Of a stretch of 35,704 nucleotides of DNA, positions 20,424 through 29,138 are shown one piece after another. This stretch comes from a virus. The notes under the pieces are model-generated. The model was not told where the DNA came from, searched no databases, and worked only from the letters and a program-made list of their open reading frames with translations. The number at the start of each line of letters is the position of its first letter. Position 1 is the first letter of the stretch. Made by a program: the position numbers and the translations under genes. The DNA is taken from positions 1 to 35,704 of IMG/VR virus record IMGVR_UViG_3300025141_000344; one strand, 5' to 3'.

Positions 20424-21389
20424 ATGGAAGAGGGAATGGAAGAAGCACCGGTAGGACTGGTGGACGAAACACCTACCCCTGAGTCTGTCGAAAGCGGTGA
20501 CGAATTCGCCTCAGATATGTGGCCCGACGCCGGTTCCGAAGACAACGATCAGGGAGAGGATTCGACAACAGCCCCGGCACCTTCTGAAGCTCCGTCATTC
20601 GATCCGTCCAGTGTGAACCTTGCACGGACAACCGAAGACGAGGTGCCCGAAGAGTATCGTCCGATGTTCTCTGAGATGCAGAAGCAGTTCAAGGGACTGC
20701 AGACGACACTCAACGAACGCAACCGCGAATTCGAGGAGTTGAGCGCGCAGCAGGCACCGGCTCAGCCGCAGGAGCCGCCCCGACTCGCGCCTCAACCGAA
20801 CCAAGATCCGAACTCGCTGCCGACCACGCAGCAGAATCCGTATCCGTTCCTCGAAGAACGAGTGCAGACAGCAATCAACAACGGACAGATCACCTACGAG
20901 CAGGCTGCGGGTGTTCGACAGGAGATGATCGATGGTGCTCAGCAGGTCGAGCAGATCGTCAACCATCTCTTCACTCCGTATCTGCCATACCTCAACGTCC
21001 TGCCGCAGATGGCGGACTACCTCGGCAACATGATCCAGTTGCAGCAGAACGAAGCAACAGCGACTATGGACTCAGACTTTGCAGAGGCATCCGCAGTCTA
21101 CGGTGAAGCGGTCGAGGCGTGGAAGCCGATGATTCAAGCACTCGTCGGTCAGGTGAATCCCGTCACGAATCAGCCGTTCACGGTTGATACGGCGACGCAG
21201 CATCACCTCGGCATCACGGCAGTTCAGGCTGAAGAGCTTCGCGAGAAGCACAAAGCCGCAGTGAGCGGAGCGCGGAGGAAACTGGGCAAGCCCGGAGCAC
21301 CGAAGGCACCAGTGGCTGCACCGAATGGTCGGCACCTAACTGAAGAGCAAGCTGATCGCCAGATGGCGCAAGCCGGTTGGGATCGGTAG
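20424..21389 (+). CDS. Predicted scaffolding protein
   Basis: 321 residues from ATG 20424 with AGGAG eight bases upstream. It has an acidic disordered N-terminus (about 1-70), then a helical part (YRPMFSEMQKQFKGLQTTLN), a Pro/Gln linker (about 110-150), a helical core (YEQAAGVRQEMIDGAQQVEQ) and a basic C-terminus (KAAVSGARRKLGKPGAP). This layout, with its position directly before the major capsid gene, fits an assembly scaffold that is lost on DNA packaging. Such proteins are recognised by composition and position, not by motifs. Confidence 0.76.
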   Translation: MEEGMEEAPVGLVDETPTPESVESGDEFASDMWPDAGSEDNDQGEDSTTAPAPSEAPSFDPSSVNLARTTEDEVPEEYRPMFSEMQKQFKGLQTTLNERNREFEELSAQQAPAQPQEPPRLAPQPNQDPNSLPTTQQNPYPFLEERVQTAINNGQITYEQAAGVRQEMIDGAQQVEQIVNHLFTPYLPYLNVLPQMADYLGNMIQLQQNEATATMDSDFAEASAVYGEAVEAWKPMIQALVGQVNPVTNQPFTVDTATQHHLGITAVQAEELREKHKAAVSGARRKLGKPGAPKAPVAAPNGRHLTEEQADRQMAQAGWDR

Positions 21390-21408
21390 TGAATAGGAGC
21401 CGCCACTA

Positions 21409-22395
21409 ATGGCACCAACATCTCAGACAAGAAACTGGGATCTCGCTTGGACGACGTCGATGGACGTCCATCGCAAGCGGATCACCGACAACATTAACAA
21501 CCAGAACACCACGCTCGAAGTGATGCGCGGCTCTGGTCGTGTTGAAGTTGATCGCGGTGGTAGGATCATCCGCGAGGATCTTTACTACGCCAATGGCACG
21601 ATGGAGTGGATGTCCGGTCGACAGCCGGTCAGCACCGACGAGCCTGATGGCGTGACTGCCGCTTTCTACGAGACACGTTATGCGGTCGTGCCGCTCGTGA
21701 TCTCGTGGACGGAGCAGCAGGAAGCGCAGACGAAAGAGTCGGCGATGTCGCTTCTGGCGACGAAGACGATTCAGGCTCGCAACACCCTGCAGGCAGGCAT
21801 CAACGCTGCTCTCTGGGCCGCGCAGTCTGACAAGTCGATGCTCGGCTTTCAGGATCTGATCGACTCGACTCCCGCAGTCGGGACGCTCGGTGGAATCAAT
21901 CGGGCGGACGAATCGTGGTGGAGAAATATCGCTGACACGTCTTCGACGCCAAACTGGGACAACAAAACGGGTGACATCTACGACGGCTTCACAGCCTTGT
22001 CGGCGAACTACAACAATGCCAGTGATGGGAACGACGAAATCACTGACATCTTCATGGGCCTTACGCTGTATGGCGAAACCCAGAACATCCTTGAGTCGAC
22101 GGGCTATGCACGTCTGACTGCAGGCAGCGGCGGAACGTCGAAGGTCGACGCCGGTAAGCCTGCGTTCCGCAGTGCTGTGATCCACAAGGATCGTGACGTG
22201 CCTTCGGGTTCCGTCTACGGCATCAACTCGAAGTATTATAAGCTGAAAATTCAGCGCGGTGCCAACTTCGCGAAGACGGAGTTCGTGAAGGGTGATGCCG
22301 CCGGTCAGCTTGCGCGTGTCTCGTTTATGGTTGCCGGTCTGCAGCTTGTGACCAACAACCCGCGCCGGGGCTTCGTGATCACGGGCATCACCTAA
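21409..22395 (+). CDS. Major capsid protein (predicted)
   Basis: 328 residues. The start ATG 21409 has AGGAG upstream, 20 bases after the scaffold stop. It is a mixed alpha/beta protein without charged repeats: MAPTSQTRNWDLAWTTSMDV, the hydrophilic loop VSTDEPDGVTAAFYETRYAV, WTEQQEAQTKESAMSLLATK, and a C-terminal FMVAGLQLVTNNPRRGF (a common end in HK97-fold capsid proteins). Position between scaffold and decoration-like gene and size agree with a major capsid protein. A strong hairpin follows the gene (22422-22458), which may protect its mRNA. A long open frame on the other strand is a GC shadow. Confidence 0.82.
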   Translation: MAPTSQTRNWDLAWTTSMDVHRKRITDNINNQNTTLEVMRGSGRVEVDRGGRIIREDLYYANGTMEWMSGRQPVSTDEPDGVTAAFYETRYAVVPLVISWTEQQEAQTKESAMSLLATKTIQARNTLQAGINAALWAAQSDKSMLGFQDLIDSTPAVGTLGGINRADESWWRNIADTSSTPNWDNKTGDIYDGFTALSANYNNASDGNDEITDIFMGLTLYGETQNILESTGYARLTAGSGGTSKVDAGKPAFRSAVIHKDRDVPSGSVYGINSKYYKLKIQRGANFAKTEFVKGDAAGQLARVSFMVAGLQLVTNNPRRGFVITGIT

Positions 22396-22421
22396 GATAC
22401 AGGTGGTGACATCATTCAACT

Positions 22422-22458
22422 GCTGCGTGGGATTCAAATCCAGCGAATCCCACGCAGC
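22422..22458 (+). other. 14-bp perfect hairpin after the major capsid gene
   Basis: GCTGCGTGGGATTC (22422-22435) is perfectly repeated as its complement at 22445-22458 with a 9-base loop. It lies 27 bases after the capsid stop. There is no U-tract, so it probably acts as a partial terminator or 3' stabiliser that raises the capsid mRNA level relative to downstream genes. Confidence 0.75.
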
Positions 22459-22522
22459 GCAATTCTCCGGGTGGCTCGTGTGATCTCATCATTCACGCGA
22501 AGCGAGGAGAGAGGAGCAAACG

Positions 22523-23314
22523 ATGGGTAAAGATTTTGGGAACGGATACGACGGCAACCCGAAGCGTTACTTCGGGAACATCAGCCGTGGATATGTGCAG
22601 GGCATCTATGAGGTCGGCACGACTCAGAACGCTCCGCTCGGTGCCGTAATCGAATACATGGACGGGCGCAAGTATGTCTACACGCTCGCCAACGGAACGG
22701 CTGCGGCAGGCGTGCTCGTAGCACGCGACCAGAGCGCACAGAGCGTGGTTGAGATCGATGGAGCGATGACGGCTGCGGCCATCGGCGACACGGAGGTCAC
22801 GATCACGAACGCCGCGCTCGACGGTGTCGTAGCAAACCAGTTTGCCGGTGGACTCCTGCAGATCACCGACGACGCCGGTGAGGGTCACCAGTATTACATC
22901 ATGTCGAACACTGCCGATGGCGGGTCGGACGACGTGGTGTTCACACTGGCAGATGGTCTGGTCGTCGCAGTGACGACCGCTTCTGACTGTGCCATCGTCG
23001 GCAACCGGTCGAACGAGGTCGTCATCGCTTCGGCGGGGACGGACTACAACGTGGTCGGTGTCACGCCGGTCGCAGTTGCAGACGGTGAGTATTTCTGGCG
23101 GCAGGTCGCCGGTGATGCTCTCGTGCTCGTCGACGGCACCATCGCTGCCGGGGATCAGGTGTCCCTGTCCGATGACACCAACGGTGCGGTTCAGGTTCTG
23201 GGTGGTGGTGGATCCGCTGCTGCGGACATCCTCGCCGAACAGGACATCGGAACGATGCTCTACGCACCGGACTCGACCGGTCACGGTGGTGTGATGCTCA
23301 AGCCGCTCGGCTAG
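22523..23314 (+). CDS. Head decoration or head-fibre-like protein
   Basis: 263 residues with GGAG upstream of ATG 22523. It is almost entirely beta: repeated short strands with Gly/Ala/Asp turns (NGTAAAGVLVARDQSAQ, VTITNAALDGVVANQFAGGL, TDYNVVGVTPVAVADGEYFW). The position after the major capsid gene and the acidic, Gly-rich beta sequence fit a head decoration protein. No signature proves this; a capsid vertex or fibre protein is an alternative. Confidence 0.6.
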   Translation: MGKDFGNGYDGNPKRYFGNISRGYVQGIYEVGTTQNAPLGAVIEYMDGRKYVYTLANGTAAAGVLVARDQSAQSVVEIDGAMTAAAIGDTEVTITNAALDGVVANQFAGGLLQITDDAGEGHQYYIMSNTADGGSDDVVFTLADGLVVAVTTASDCAIVGNRSNEVVIASAGTDYNVVGVTPVAVADGEYFWRQVAGDALVLVDGTIAAGDQVSLSDDTNGAVQVLGGGGSAAADILAEQDIGTMLYAPDSTGHGGVMLKPLG

Positions 23315-23393
23315 TTTCTTGAGGACCGGGGGAAGGGGTGGGCTGGGAGTAGCTGTCGCGCCATCGGGAGAGATGCCGCGAGAACGTCAGCAC

Positions 23394-23413
23394 CCGGAGG
23401 AACCTTCCTCCGG
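23394..23413 (+). other. Perfect 8-bp hairpin in the 151-base gap after the decoration gene
   Basis: CCGGAGGA-ACCT-TCCTCCGG (23394-23413) is a perfect stem with a 4-base loop, followed by TCTTC only. The rest of the gap (23315-23465) is GC-rich with no clear gene, although one frame stays open from 23319. Possible weak terminator or processing site before the next gene. Confidence 0.55.
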
Positions 23414-23465
23414 TCTTCAACACATCAAAGGCCCGACGCAAGTCGAACGCCTGAAAGGAACACAG

Positions 23466-24020
23466 ATGGCAAAGGCACCAGTGAAACGATCAACAGCGAG
23501 TTCAGCACCGCAGTCGATGATCCTGCAGTTGAAGGAAGCATTCGACACCGGGACTGACGAAGAGAAGCAGGCGATGCGGGAGATGTTTCCCGGTATGCAG
23601 ACGGCTGACCAGAAGGTCGTCGTCGACCGAACGAACTTGTCTCTCGACGAGCAGCTTCAGATCGCTCGCTCCCAGACGAACAAGAAGCAAGGCACGACCT
23701 CTGCGCAGATGATCGTGATGACGCAGGGCAGCGTGACGCATCCTGATGGATGGGAGCCACGTCCGCCAGAGCACGTCACAGAGATGGGCGAAGAGGCAGA
23801 GAAGCTCTGGCTCCTGAGATGGCATCAGGGCAAAGCCGGTGGATCGATGGAGATGTTCCGACGTGAACTCGGAAGCGGAAACGCCGACATCGGTGAGAGC
23901 GTGATCGAAAACCTCGAAGCGAATGCCGACGCAATCCCGGTCGGTGGTGACGGTGCGCCGGTTCTTCAGGAAGCAGGCAGCTACCTGTCGATGGAGAACG
24001 AGAGCGGACCATCTGAGTGA
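23466..24020 (+). CDS. Hypothetical virion-region protein
   Basis: 184 residues from ATG 23466 (AAGGA six bases upstream); the frame extends back to 23319 but that part has no ribosome site and contains the hairpin. The protein is helical with Lys/Ala-rich N-terminus (MAKAPVKRSTASSAPQSMIL), then KEAFDTGTDEEKQAMREMFP, and an acidic C-terminus. No family recognised; a head-completion or assembly role is possible from position. Confidence 0.64.
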   Translation: MAKAPVKRSTASSAPQSMILQLKEAFDTGTDEEKQAMREMFPGMQTADQKVVVDRTNLSLDEQLQIARSQTNKKQGTTSAQMIVMTQGSVTHPDGWEPRPPEHVTEMGEEAEKLWLLRWHQGKAGGSMEMFRRELGSGNADIGESVIENLEANADAIPVGGDGAPVLQEAGSYLSMENESGPSE

Positions 24021-24328
24021 TGGTAGACCGTGAGACACAGGATGCGATTGACCGCGCTGTCGATGGAGTCAGGGACCAGTTCCTTGTGCTCCTTCGGCAG
24101 GTGTCGGTCAGCCGCTTTGACGAGCCGGTTCACGCACCGGCGTTTGTAGGCATCGGCGACCTCTTGACGCACGGTGTCGTTCGCATTTCAGAGTCGTCGA
24201 CACCGGACGACCCTGCGTCGGGCGAGGGCGTTATCTACATCAACTCGTCGACCGGCGACCTGATGGCGAAGCTCAACTTCGGTGGAACGGTGAAGACCGG
24301 GACAATCCTAGACTGGAGCGCACTGTAG
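24020..24328 (+). CDS. Small structural protein with fibre-like C-terminus
   Basis: 102 residues; ATG 24020 overlaps the preceding stop (TGATG). An N-terminal helical part (DRETQDAIDRAVDGVRDQFL) is followed by GEGVIYINSSTGDLMAKLNF, a beta segment of the type found at the ends of phage fibre and virion proteins, closing with TVKTGTILDWSAL. The helix-plus-beta layout suggests a small attached virion protein. No family assigned. Confidence 0.62.
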   Translation: MVDRETQDAIDRAVDGVRDQFLVLLRQVSVSRFDEPVHAPAFVGIGDLLTHGVVRISESSTPDDPASGEGVIYINSSTGDLMAKLNFGGTVKTGTILDWSAL

Positions 24329-26881
24329 ATGCCAGAAGGAATCGGATACAGCCCCCTGAACAAATTGAGTGCTGCGCAGCGTCGAAGACGTGTTGGATTG
24401 CGTTTGGATGATCTCGACCTTGAGTCGATGGTCGCAGAACCCGACGCGACAATGGTCCCTTCGGATATGAGAACCGAAGGTGCGAAGCAGCACGACGCGC
24501 AACTCGCTCAGATCGAATCTGAGAGGCGTAGAGCGCAGTTCCCGACAGCCCAGTCGATGATCCCCGGCAAGCAGATGTTCGGCCAGACGTCCAAGGAGAG
24601 CGGCGACATCGCACGTTCGATGCTCCCCTACTTCGGAGGGGCGGAGGACGCACAGGCCATCGCGCAGTCGGAGACGCCAACCGAACTCGCGATCAACACC
24701 GGACTCGGCGCACTGGGTCAGCTTGGACCCATCGGCAAGATCAGCGGTGCGGCACTCGGACCTGCAGCGTTCGCGCTCTCCCGGTTCTTCGGTCGGGCAC
24801 CCGGACAGATGGGAGCTATCCCGGCAGGCGAGGCAGCGGAGGGCGCAGCCGACCTGACTCGCGTCGGGATACCAGACGACGCAGCGAGGGGTCTGTCGCT
24901 CGGTCTGGGGCGCGAGAACGCCGGGAACTTCGCTCAGCGGATTCAGGAGCGGATGCGACGGAAGCAGACGTCAGGGACGCTCTATCGCGGCCGGAGCGAA
25001 GCAGGCGAAGAGATCTACACGGCACCGATGGAAGGCGACCTCCTGAACCTGCCGCACGGAACGGTCGAGGACGCTTACGAGCTTGCGATCCTGAACGCAC
25101 GAGCCGATGGACGCAAGTGGCCGACGAACGCAGAGATCGCAGGCTTCATCGACCTCGTCACCCGTCAGGGACGTGGCGCGAACGGCAGCGGACTTTCGGC
25201 GCAGACTCGGCGGCTCCTCGTGAAGGGATCCGACGTTCCGATCAGTCAGCAGCCCGTCCTTCGGTCTGGGCATAGCAACCTCGTCGGAAGGCAGGCACCT
25301 CTGACCGGAGATCCGAATCGTCCGGGCGGAGGGATCGACACGAGCGGACCTCGCGCACGGACGAAGGCAGGCGTGCCGAAGGGAACGACCGCGCAGGTCG
25401 GCGACCGGATGTCGATTGAGAGCATCGCGGACTTCCTCGAAGACACAATCGACAACGCAGAGGCGAAAGACCTCCAGTGGTATAGGTTCTTCAGTAAGGA
25501 TGTCGGAGATATTATCGGTAAGCAGCACACTCCAGAGTTCGGCGCAGTGTTCGCCATCCTGTCGCCGCAGTCGCCGGTCGAGACGAACCTGCGTGATGCC
25601 ATTGAGACGATGATCTGGGTCCGCGAGTATGCGGACAAGGTCGGTGCTCAGAACATCACTCGCGCAGGATTTATCAGGGACTACCGTCGCGCATTCCGCG
25701 AGGAAGGCGAAGAAGGATTCAAGGGGATGATCGGTGCGCCTCTGGCTGACAGGAAGAAGATCGGTGGACGGAAGATCGGCGAAGCGTTCTGGTCTACCGA
25801 TGGCGACCGCCTGCAGAAAGCAAAGTCACCTGACGAAGCGATCGGCAAGCTCGCCGACTTCTATCTCGAAGGCGTGATGAAGGGCGACCTGAAGACCCGC
25901 ACGTTCGCTCTCAGCGTTCACGAGAAGGAGCGGCTCGGTTCGATTGCCGGGACGGTGAACGATGTGATGATCGCGCAGTTCCTCGACATCGGAAACGTGT
26001 TCGGGTCCGAGTCGGTCAGCGCAGCGACAGGCTTTGTCTTGCCGCAGTCGGCGCAGGCGTATCGTGCAGCGCAGGCACACATCGCTCTGGCAGCGCGAGA
26101 GGTTTCGGATCGGCTCGGAAAAGAGATAACACCGGACGAAGTTCAGGCCATCGCGTGGGCAGTCATCAAGCGAGGCGAGTCGCCGCAGACAGGCGTTCCC
26201 GGTCAGCAAATCTTCCCGCCGCGAGATCCCGCGATCCTCGGTGCAGGATTCCGCGAACTGAATCCGGGAGTCACTCCGGGCACACTGGAGTCGGCGAAGA
26301 TGTTCAGCAGGAACGCCATCGACAGGTATCGCGCACTCGGCATTCAGGATCACCAGACACTGATCCCGACCGACGACGCAGGACGGATGGTCACCGAAAC
26401 TCCTCCGGGCGGATTCCCGGCAACGGCTGAGACGTTCGAGAAGTATGCGACGGACCAGACGTTCGGGGCAAACCCAGTCAGGCAACTCGGCGGAGCCGTA
26501 AAAAAAAACGCTAGTTCGCTAGAGGTGTCCGAACTGGACTCGAACGGGTTTATGCACATCACCGGGAAGTCAGGAGAACGCCAGAGCATCCGACCGACGA
26601 TGGCAGACTTCCCCGGAGAGAGGAGCAGCCCGACCAGAGGCGAGTTGTATTTCGGAGAGGTGCCAGAAGAGCATCGCGGCAAAGGACTGGGAACGGCAAT
26701 GGTTGGAGAGGCACTCGACGTTATGGTCAGGCACGGAGCGACGACGGTCGTGACATCTCCAACGTCGCAGTCAGGAGCGGGACTCATCAACAAGGCGATC
26801 AAGAACGGTTGGATCAGTAAGCCCATACGAACGTCAGAGACTGGGAAGACTGAGCACAACATCCTGAAGGGCATACGATGA
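24329..26881 (+). CDS. Large virion protein with DUF7178-like central domain and C-terminal GNAT fold
   Basis: 850 residues. Residues 1-110 are charged and helical; about 115-170 is Gly/Ala-rich and hydrophobic (INTGLGALGQLGPIGKISGA). About 361-620 holds a helical domain with QWYRFFSKDVGDIIG, VFAILSPQSPVETNLRDAIE and GRKIGEAFW; the LSPQxPxxxNLRxA motif resembles phage DUF7178-type domains (from memory). The last 115 residues (after an A9 tract at 26500-26508) carry a GNAT-type end: FGEVPEEHRGKGLGTAMVGE, with RGKGLGTAMV as the acetyl-CoA loop. As a late gene it is probably packaged or ejected; the catalytic role is inference. Alternatives are a polyvalent protein or a virion-delivered toxin-like enzyme. 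It ends in ATGA with the connector gene. Confidence 0.66.
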   Translation: MPEGIGYSPLNKLSAAQRRRRVGLRLDDLDLESMVAEPDATMVPSDMRTEGAKQHDAQLAQIESERRRAQFPTAQSMIPGKQMFGQTSKESGDIARSMLPYFGGAEDAQAIAQSETPTELAINTGLGALGQLGPIGKISGAALGPAAFALSRFFGRAPGQMGAIPAGEAAEGAADLTRVGIPDDAARGLSLGLGRENAGNFAQRIQERMRRKQTSGTLYRGRSEAGEEIYTAPMEGDLLNLPHGTVEDAYELAILNARADGRKWPTNAEIAGFIDLVTRQGRGANGSGLSAQTRRLLVKGSDVPISQQPVLRSGHSNLVGRQAPLTGDPNRPGGGIDTSGPRARTKAGVPKGTTAQVGDRMSIESIADFLEDTIDNAEAKDLQWYRFFSKDVGDIIGKQHTPEFGAVFAILSPQSPVETNLRDAIETMIWVREYADKVGAQNITRAGFIRDYRRAFREEGEEGFKGMIGAPLADRKKIGGRKIGEAFWSTDGDRLQKAKSPDEAIGKLADFYLEGVMKGDLKTRTFALSVHEKERLGSIAGTVNDVMIAQFLDIGNVFGSESVSAATGFVLPQSAQAYRAAQAHIALAAREVSDRLGKEITPDEVQAIAWAVIKRGESPQTGVPGQQIFPPRDPAILGAGFRELNPGVTPGTLESAKMFSRNAIDRYRALGIQDHQTLIPTDDAGRMVTETPPGGFPATAETFEKYATDQTFGANPVRQLGGAVKKNASSLEVSELDSNGFMHITGKSGERQSIRPTMADFPGERSSPTRGELYFGEVPEEHRGKGLGTAMVGEALDVMVRHGATTVVTSPTSQSGAGLINKAIKNGWISKPIRTSETGKTEHNILKGIR
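26500..26508 (+). other. A9 tract, possible transcriptional or ribosomal slippage site
   Basis: Nine A in a row (26500-26508) in an otherwise GC-rich gene, at the border of the DUF7178-like part and the GNAT end. In frame it reads GTA AAA AAA AAC. A one-base slip either way meets a stop at once: one extra A gives CGC TAG, one missing A gives ACG CTA GTT CGC TAG. Confidence 0.5.
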
Positions 26882-27585
26882 CACTACTCGCATCACTGCA
26901 GGAGTCGCTCGAAGATGCAGGTCTGTCGAAGTCGACGTCGGACTACCAGACCTACGCGCTGAACTTCTGGAACAGGGCGAAGGACGACCTCTCTTCGCGC
27001 AACCGGTGGACGTGGCTGCGGACGAAGAGCAGCACCTTCGACACTGTCGCCTCCCAGAGGAACTACTCGCTCGCGAGCGACGTGCTCTACCCTATCGCGT
27101 TTTATCACAAGGACGACGACTTCCGGGTTCGCGTGGTCACGCCAGAGCACACATACGAGATTGACCCGGGCGACGACACGACAGGTCGCGGTGACGCTGT
27201 CGCCATCGCGGGACTCGACTCGTCGGGGAATTGGGAGATCGAATTCTCGAACATCCCAGACACAGCCGGTGACACCTACTTCTACTCGTATCAGGCGAGG
27301 ATCGCGAACAAGACGTCAAGCAACTACAACACGTCGCTTGACTCAGAGCTCCCGCTCCACATTCAGCAGACGCTCGGCCACTACGTGACGTCGAGGCTGA
27401 TGGTCCTGTTCGGCGGACACGACGTCGACAGCGAGAAAGAGATGGAGATGTATGAGAAGCGCATCGCGATGGCAATGAAGAACCAAGCGAACCTGAAGGG
27501 CAACCAGAGGACACGGATGCTTCGTCGCAACTCAAAGATGTCACCGGCACCGACACCGGTGGTTAACTGGCCGATCTCAAGCTGA
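26878..27585 (+). CDS. Tail connector / tail tubular protein A-like
   Basis: 235 residues starting MTLLASLQESLEDAGLSKST, with the helical N-terminus, a Trp-rich RNRWTWLRTKSSTFDTVASQ segment and YSLASDVLYPIAFYHKDDDF typical of the T7 gp11-like connector of podoviruses. The sequence from DVLYPI through VRVVTPEHTYEID to ETYFYSYQARI-like strands fits the family's beta part. It forms the ring joining portal and nozzle. ATG 26878 overlaps the preceding stop (ATGA); TGATG joins it to the nozzle gene. Size is slightly larger than T7 gp11 (196 residues). Confidence 0.76.
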   Translation: MTLLASLQESLEDAGLSKSTSDYQTYALNFWNRAKDDLSSRNRWTWLRTKSSTFDTVASQRNYSLASDVLYPIAFYHKDDDFRVRVVTPEHTYEIDPGDDTTGRGDAVAIAGLDSSGNWEIEFSNIPDTAGDTYFYSYQARIANKTSSNYNTSLDSELPLHIQQTLGHYVTSRLMVLFGGHDVDSEKEMEMYEKRIAMAMKNQANLKGNQRTRMLRRNSKMSPAPTPVVNWPISS

Positions 27586-29138
27586 TGGCAAAGAACGTAG
27601 AGCCACATCTACTGGGACCGTGGTATGGCGGAGTCGACTACTCGAAGCCTGCCGAAGAGCTACGACCAGATCAACTCTTCTCAATGCAGAACACCTTCGT
27701 CGGTCAGGGCGGCGAGGTCACTCAGCGAGATGGGTTCGAGAGGTTGGTCGCAACTTCACTGGGTGCGTCCGCCGGTGTCACCGCAGTCGGCAAACAGAAA
27801 TTCAGTTCTACGTCGAACAAAGAATATGTAATTGCCGGGGGTGCTCTCTACGAGCTTATGTCGGGAACGTGGACCGACCGTGTTCCGGGTTCGGGTGTCA
27901 CGATCTCCGACGACGACACTTTTCCGTGGTCGCTTGTGAACGCCAACGGCACGCTCTGCGGTCACAACGGGAAGACCGGCGACACGATCATCAAGTGGGC
28001 AGCGTCGGGCGCGGACTGCGCTGCGCTGTCGATGGGTTCGAGCAGCGTGACGCGGGCGAAGCACTGGGAGTGGTGGGACGGTCGTCTCTGGTGCGGCAAC
28101 AGCAACCAAGGGAACGATCAGGTCAACTACTCCGACGACACCAACATCGAAACGTGGGGAGCCAATGACCTGTTCTTTATCGGCGAAGAGCTTACGGGAG
28201 TCAAAGCATTCGGACGAAGAGCACTCGCTCTTCATGGCGAGAATGGGATCACCCTGCTCCGTAGCACAGGTAGTGCAAGCATCCCCTACTCCAAGGATGG
28301 CGTTTCAGCAAGAGGGACGGTTTCTCATCGGAGTATCGTTGCTGTTCGAGGTCAGCAGAGTGCGAACCTGCAGTTGTTCGTGAGGGAGGATGGCATCTAC
28401 GCCTTCAACGGCGGAGAGGCGGAGAAGATCTCGCAGCCCCTCGACGGTGACCGCTTCTGGAAGAACGTGAACCACGATGCTCTCGACACTGGCAGCTTCG
28501 CCATCGCGCACGGAGAGAAGGACGAGGCGTGGTTCTTCATCCCATACGGATCCGGGCAGACCATCGCGAACCGCATCGTCGTCTACGACTACGTTCGGAA
28601 CATCTGGTTCGGACCTTACCTCAGTGCCGCAGCGACAAGCGAGTGGTTGACCGGCGGGATCGTCGGCAGGACCCCTCACGCCGGTGGTGCTGACGGATAC
28701 ATCCTGAAGCTCGACGACACAGAGAGGACGAACGACGAGGACAACTCCGCCATCGTCGCAGAGATGGTGACCGGCGCACCTCCGCCGCTCGGCATGGACT
28801 ATACGAACCGGTGGATGTATGCACTCCACGCCTTCGACGTTCAGGGAGACTACGACGTCACCGTGTCTCACTTCGGGCAGAGGATCCCAAGCGAGACAGT
28901 CATCGTCCCACAGGGCGGAGGATACGACGCCATTGAGGCGGGGTTCGAGATTGAGTCGTCGAAGATCGCAGGCGAAGATCTGATGGCGACGGTTGGAACG
29001 AAGCTCAGTGGATACGACAGCAGCATCCAGATGAAGTATGTGAACACTGGCGCAAGCGAAACCTACACGATGCGTCGCACCGCAGTGATGTATAAACCGA
29101 AGGGTCGTTTAACACTCAGAGGACCGGGAGTAATCTGA
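27585..29138 (+). CDS. Tail nozzle / stabilisation protein
   Basis: 517 residues, all beta, with repeated blades: FSMQNTFVGQGGEVTQRDGF, EYVIAGGALYELMSGTWTDR, LWCGNSNQGNDQVNYSDDTN, GRRALALHGENGITLLRSTG and WFFIPYGSGQTIANRIVVYD. This repeat pattern matches beta-propeller nozzle proteins of podoviruses (P22 gp10-like). They close the tail channel and bind fibres. The N-terminal PWYGGVDYSKPAEELRPDQL is the usual beginning of this group. It is coupled to both neighbours by TGATG. No tape-measure gene is present, which agrees with a short tail. Confidence 0.76.
   Translation: MAKNVEPHLLGPWYGGVDYSKPAEELRPDQLFSMQNTFVGQGGEVTQRDGFERLVATSLGASAGVTAVGKQKFSSTSNKEYVIAGGALYELMSGTWTDRVPGSGVTISDDDTFPWSLVNANGTLCGHNGKTGDTIIKWAASGADCAALSMGSSSVTRAKHWEWWDGRLWCGNSNQGNDQVNYSDDTNIETWGANDLFFIGEELTGVKAFGRRALALHGENGITLLRSTGSASIPYSKDGVSARGTVSHRSIVAVRGQQSANLQLFVREDGIYAFNGGEAEKISQPLDGDRFWKNVNHDALDTGSFAIAHGEKDEAWFFIPYGSGQTIANRIVVYDYVRNIWFGPYLSAAATSEWLTGGIVGRTPHAGGADGYILKLDDTERTNDEDNSAIVAEMVTGAPPPLGMDYTNRWMYALHAFDVQGDYDVTVSHFGQRIPSETVIVPQGGGYDAIEAGFEIESSKIAGEDLMATVGTKLSGYDSSIQMKYVNTGASETYTMRRTAVMYKPKGRLTLRGPGVI

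Noticed and set aside
21406-22437. 343-residue leftward ORF opposite the major capsid gene
   Set aside because: Starts inside the hairpin downstream of the capsid gene and mirrors its codons; no expression signals.
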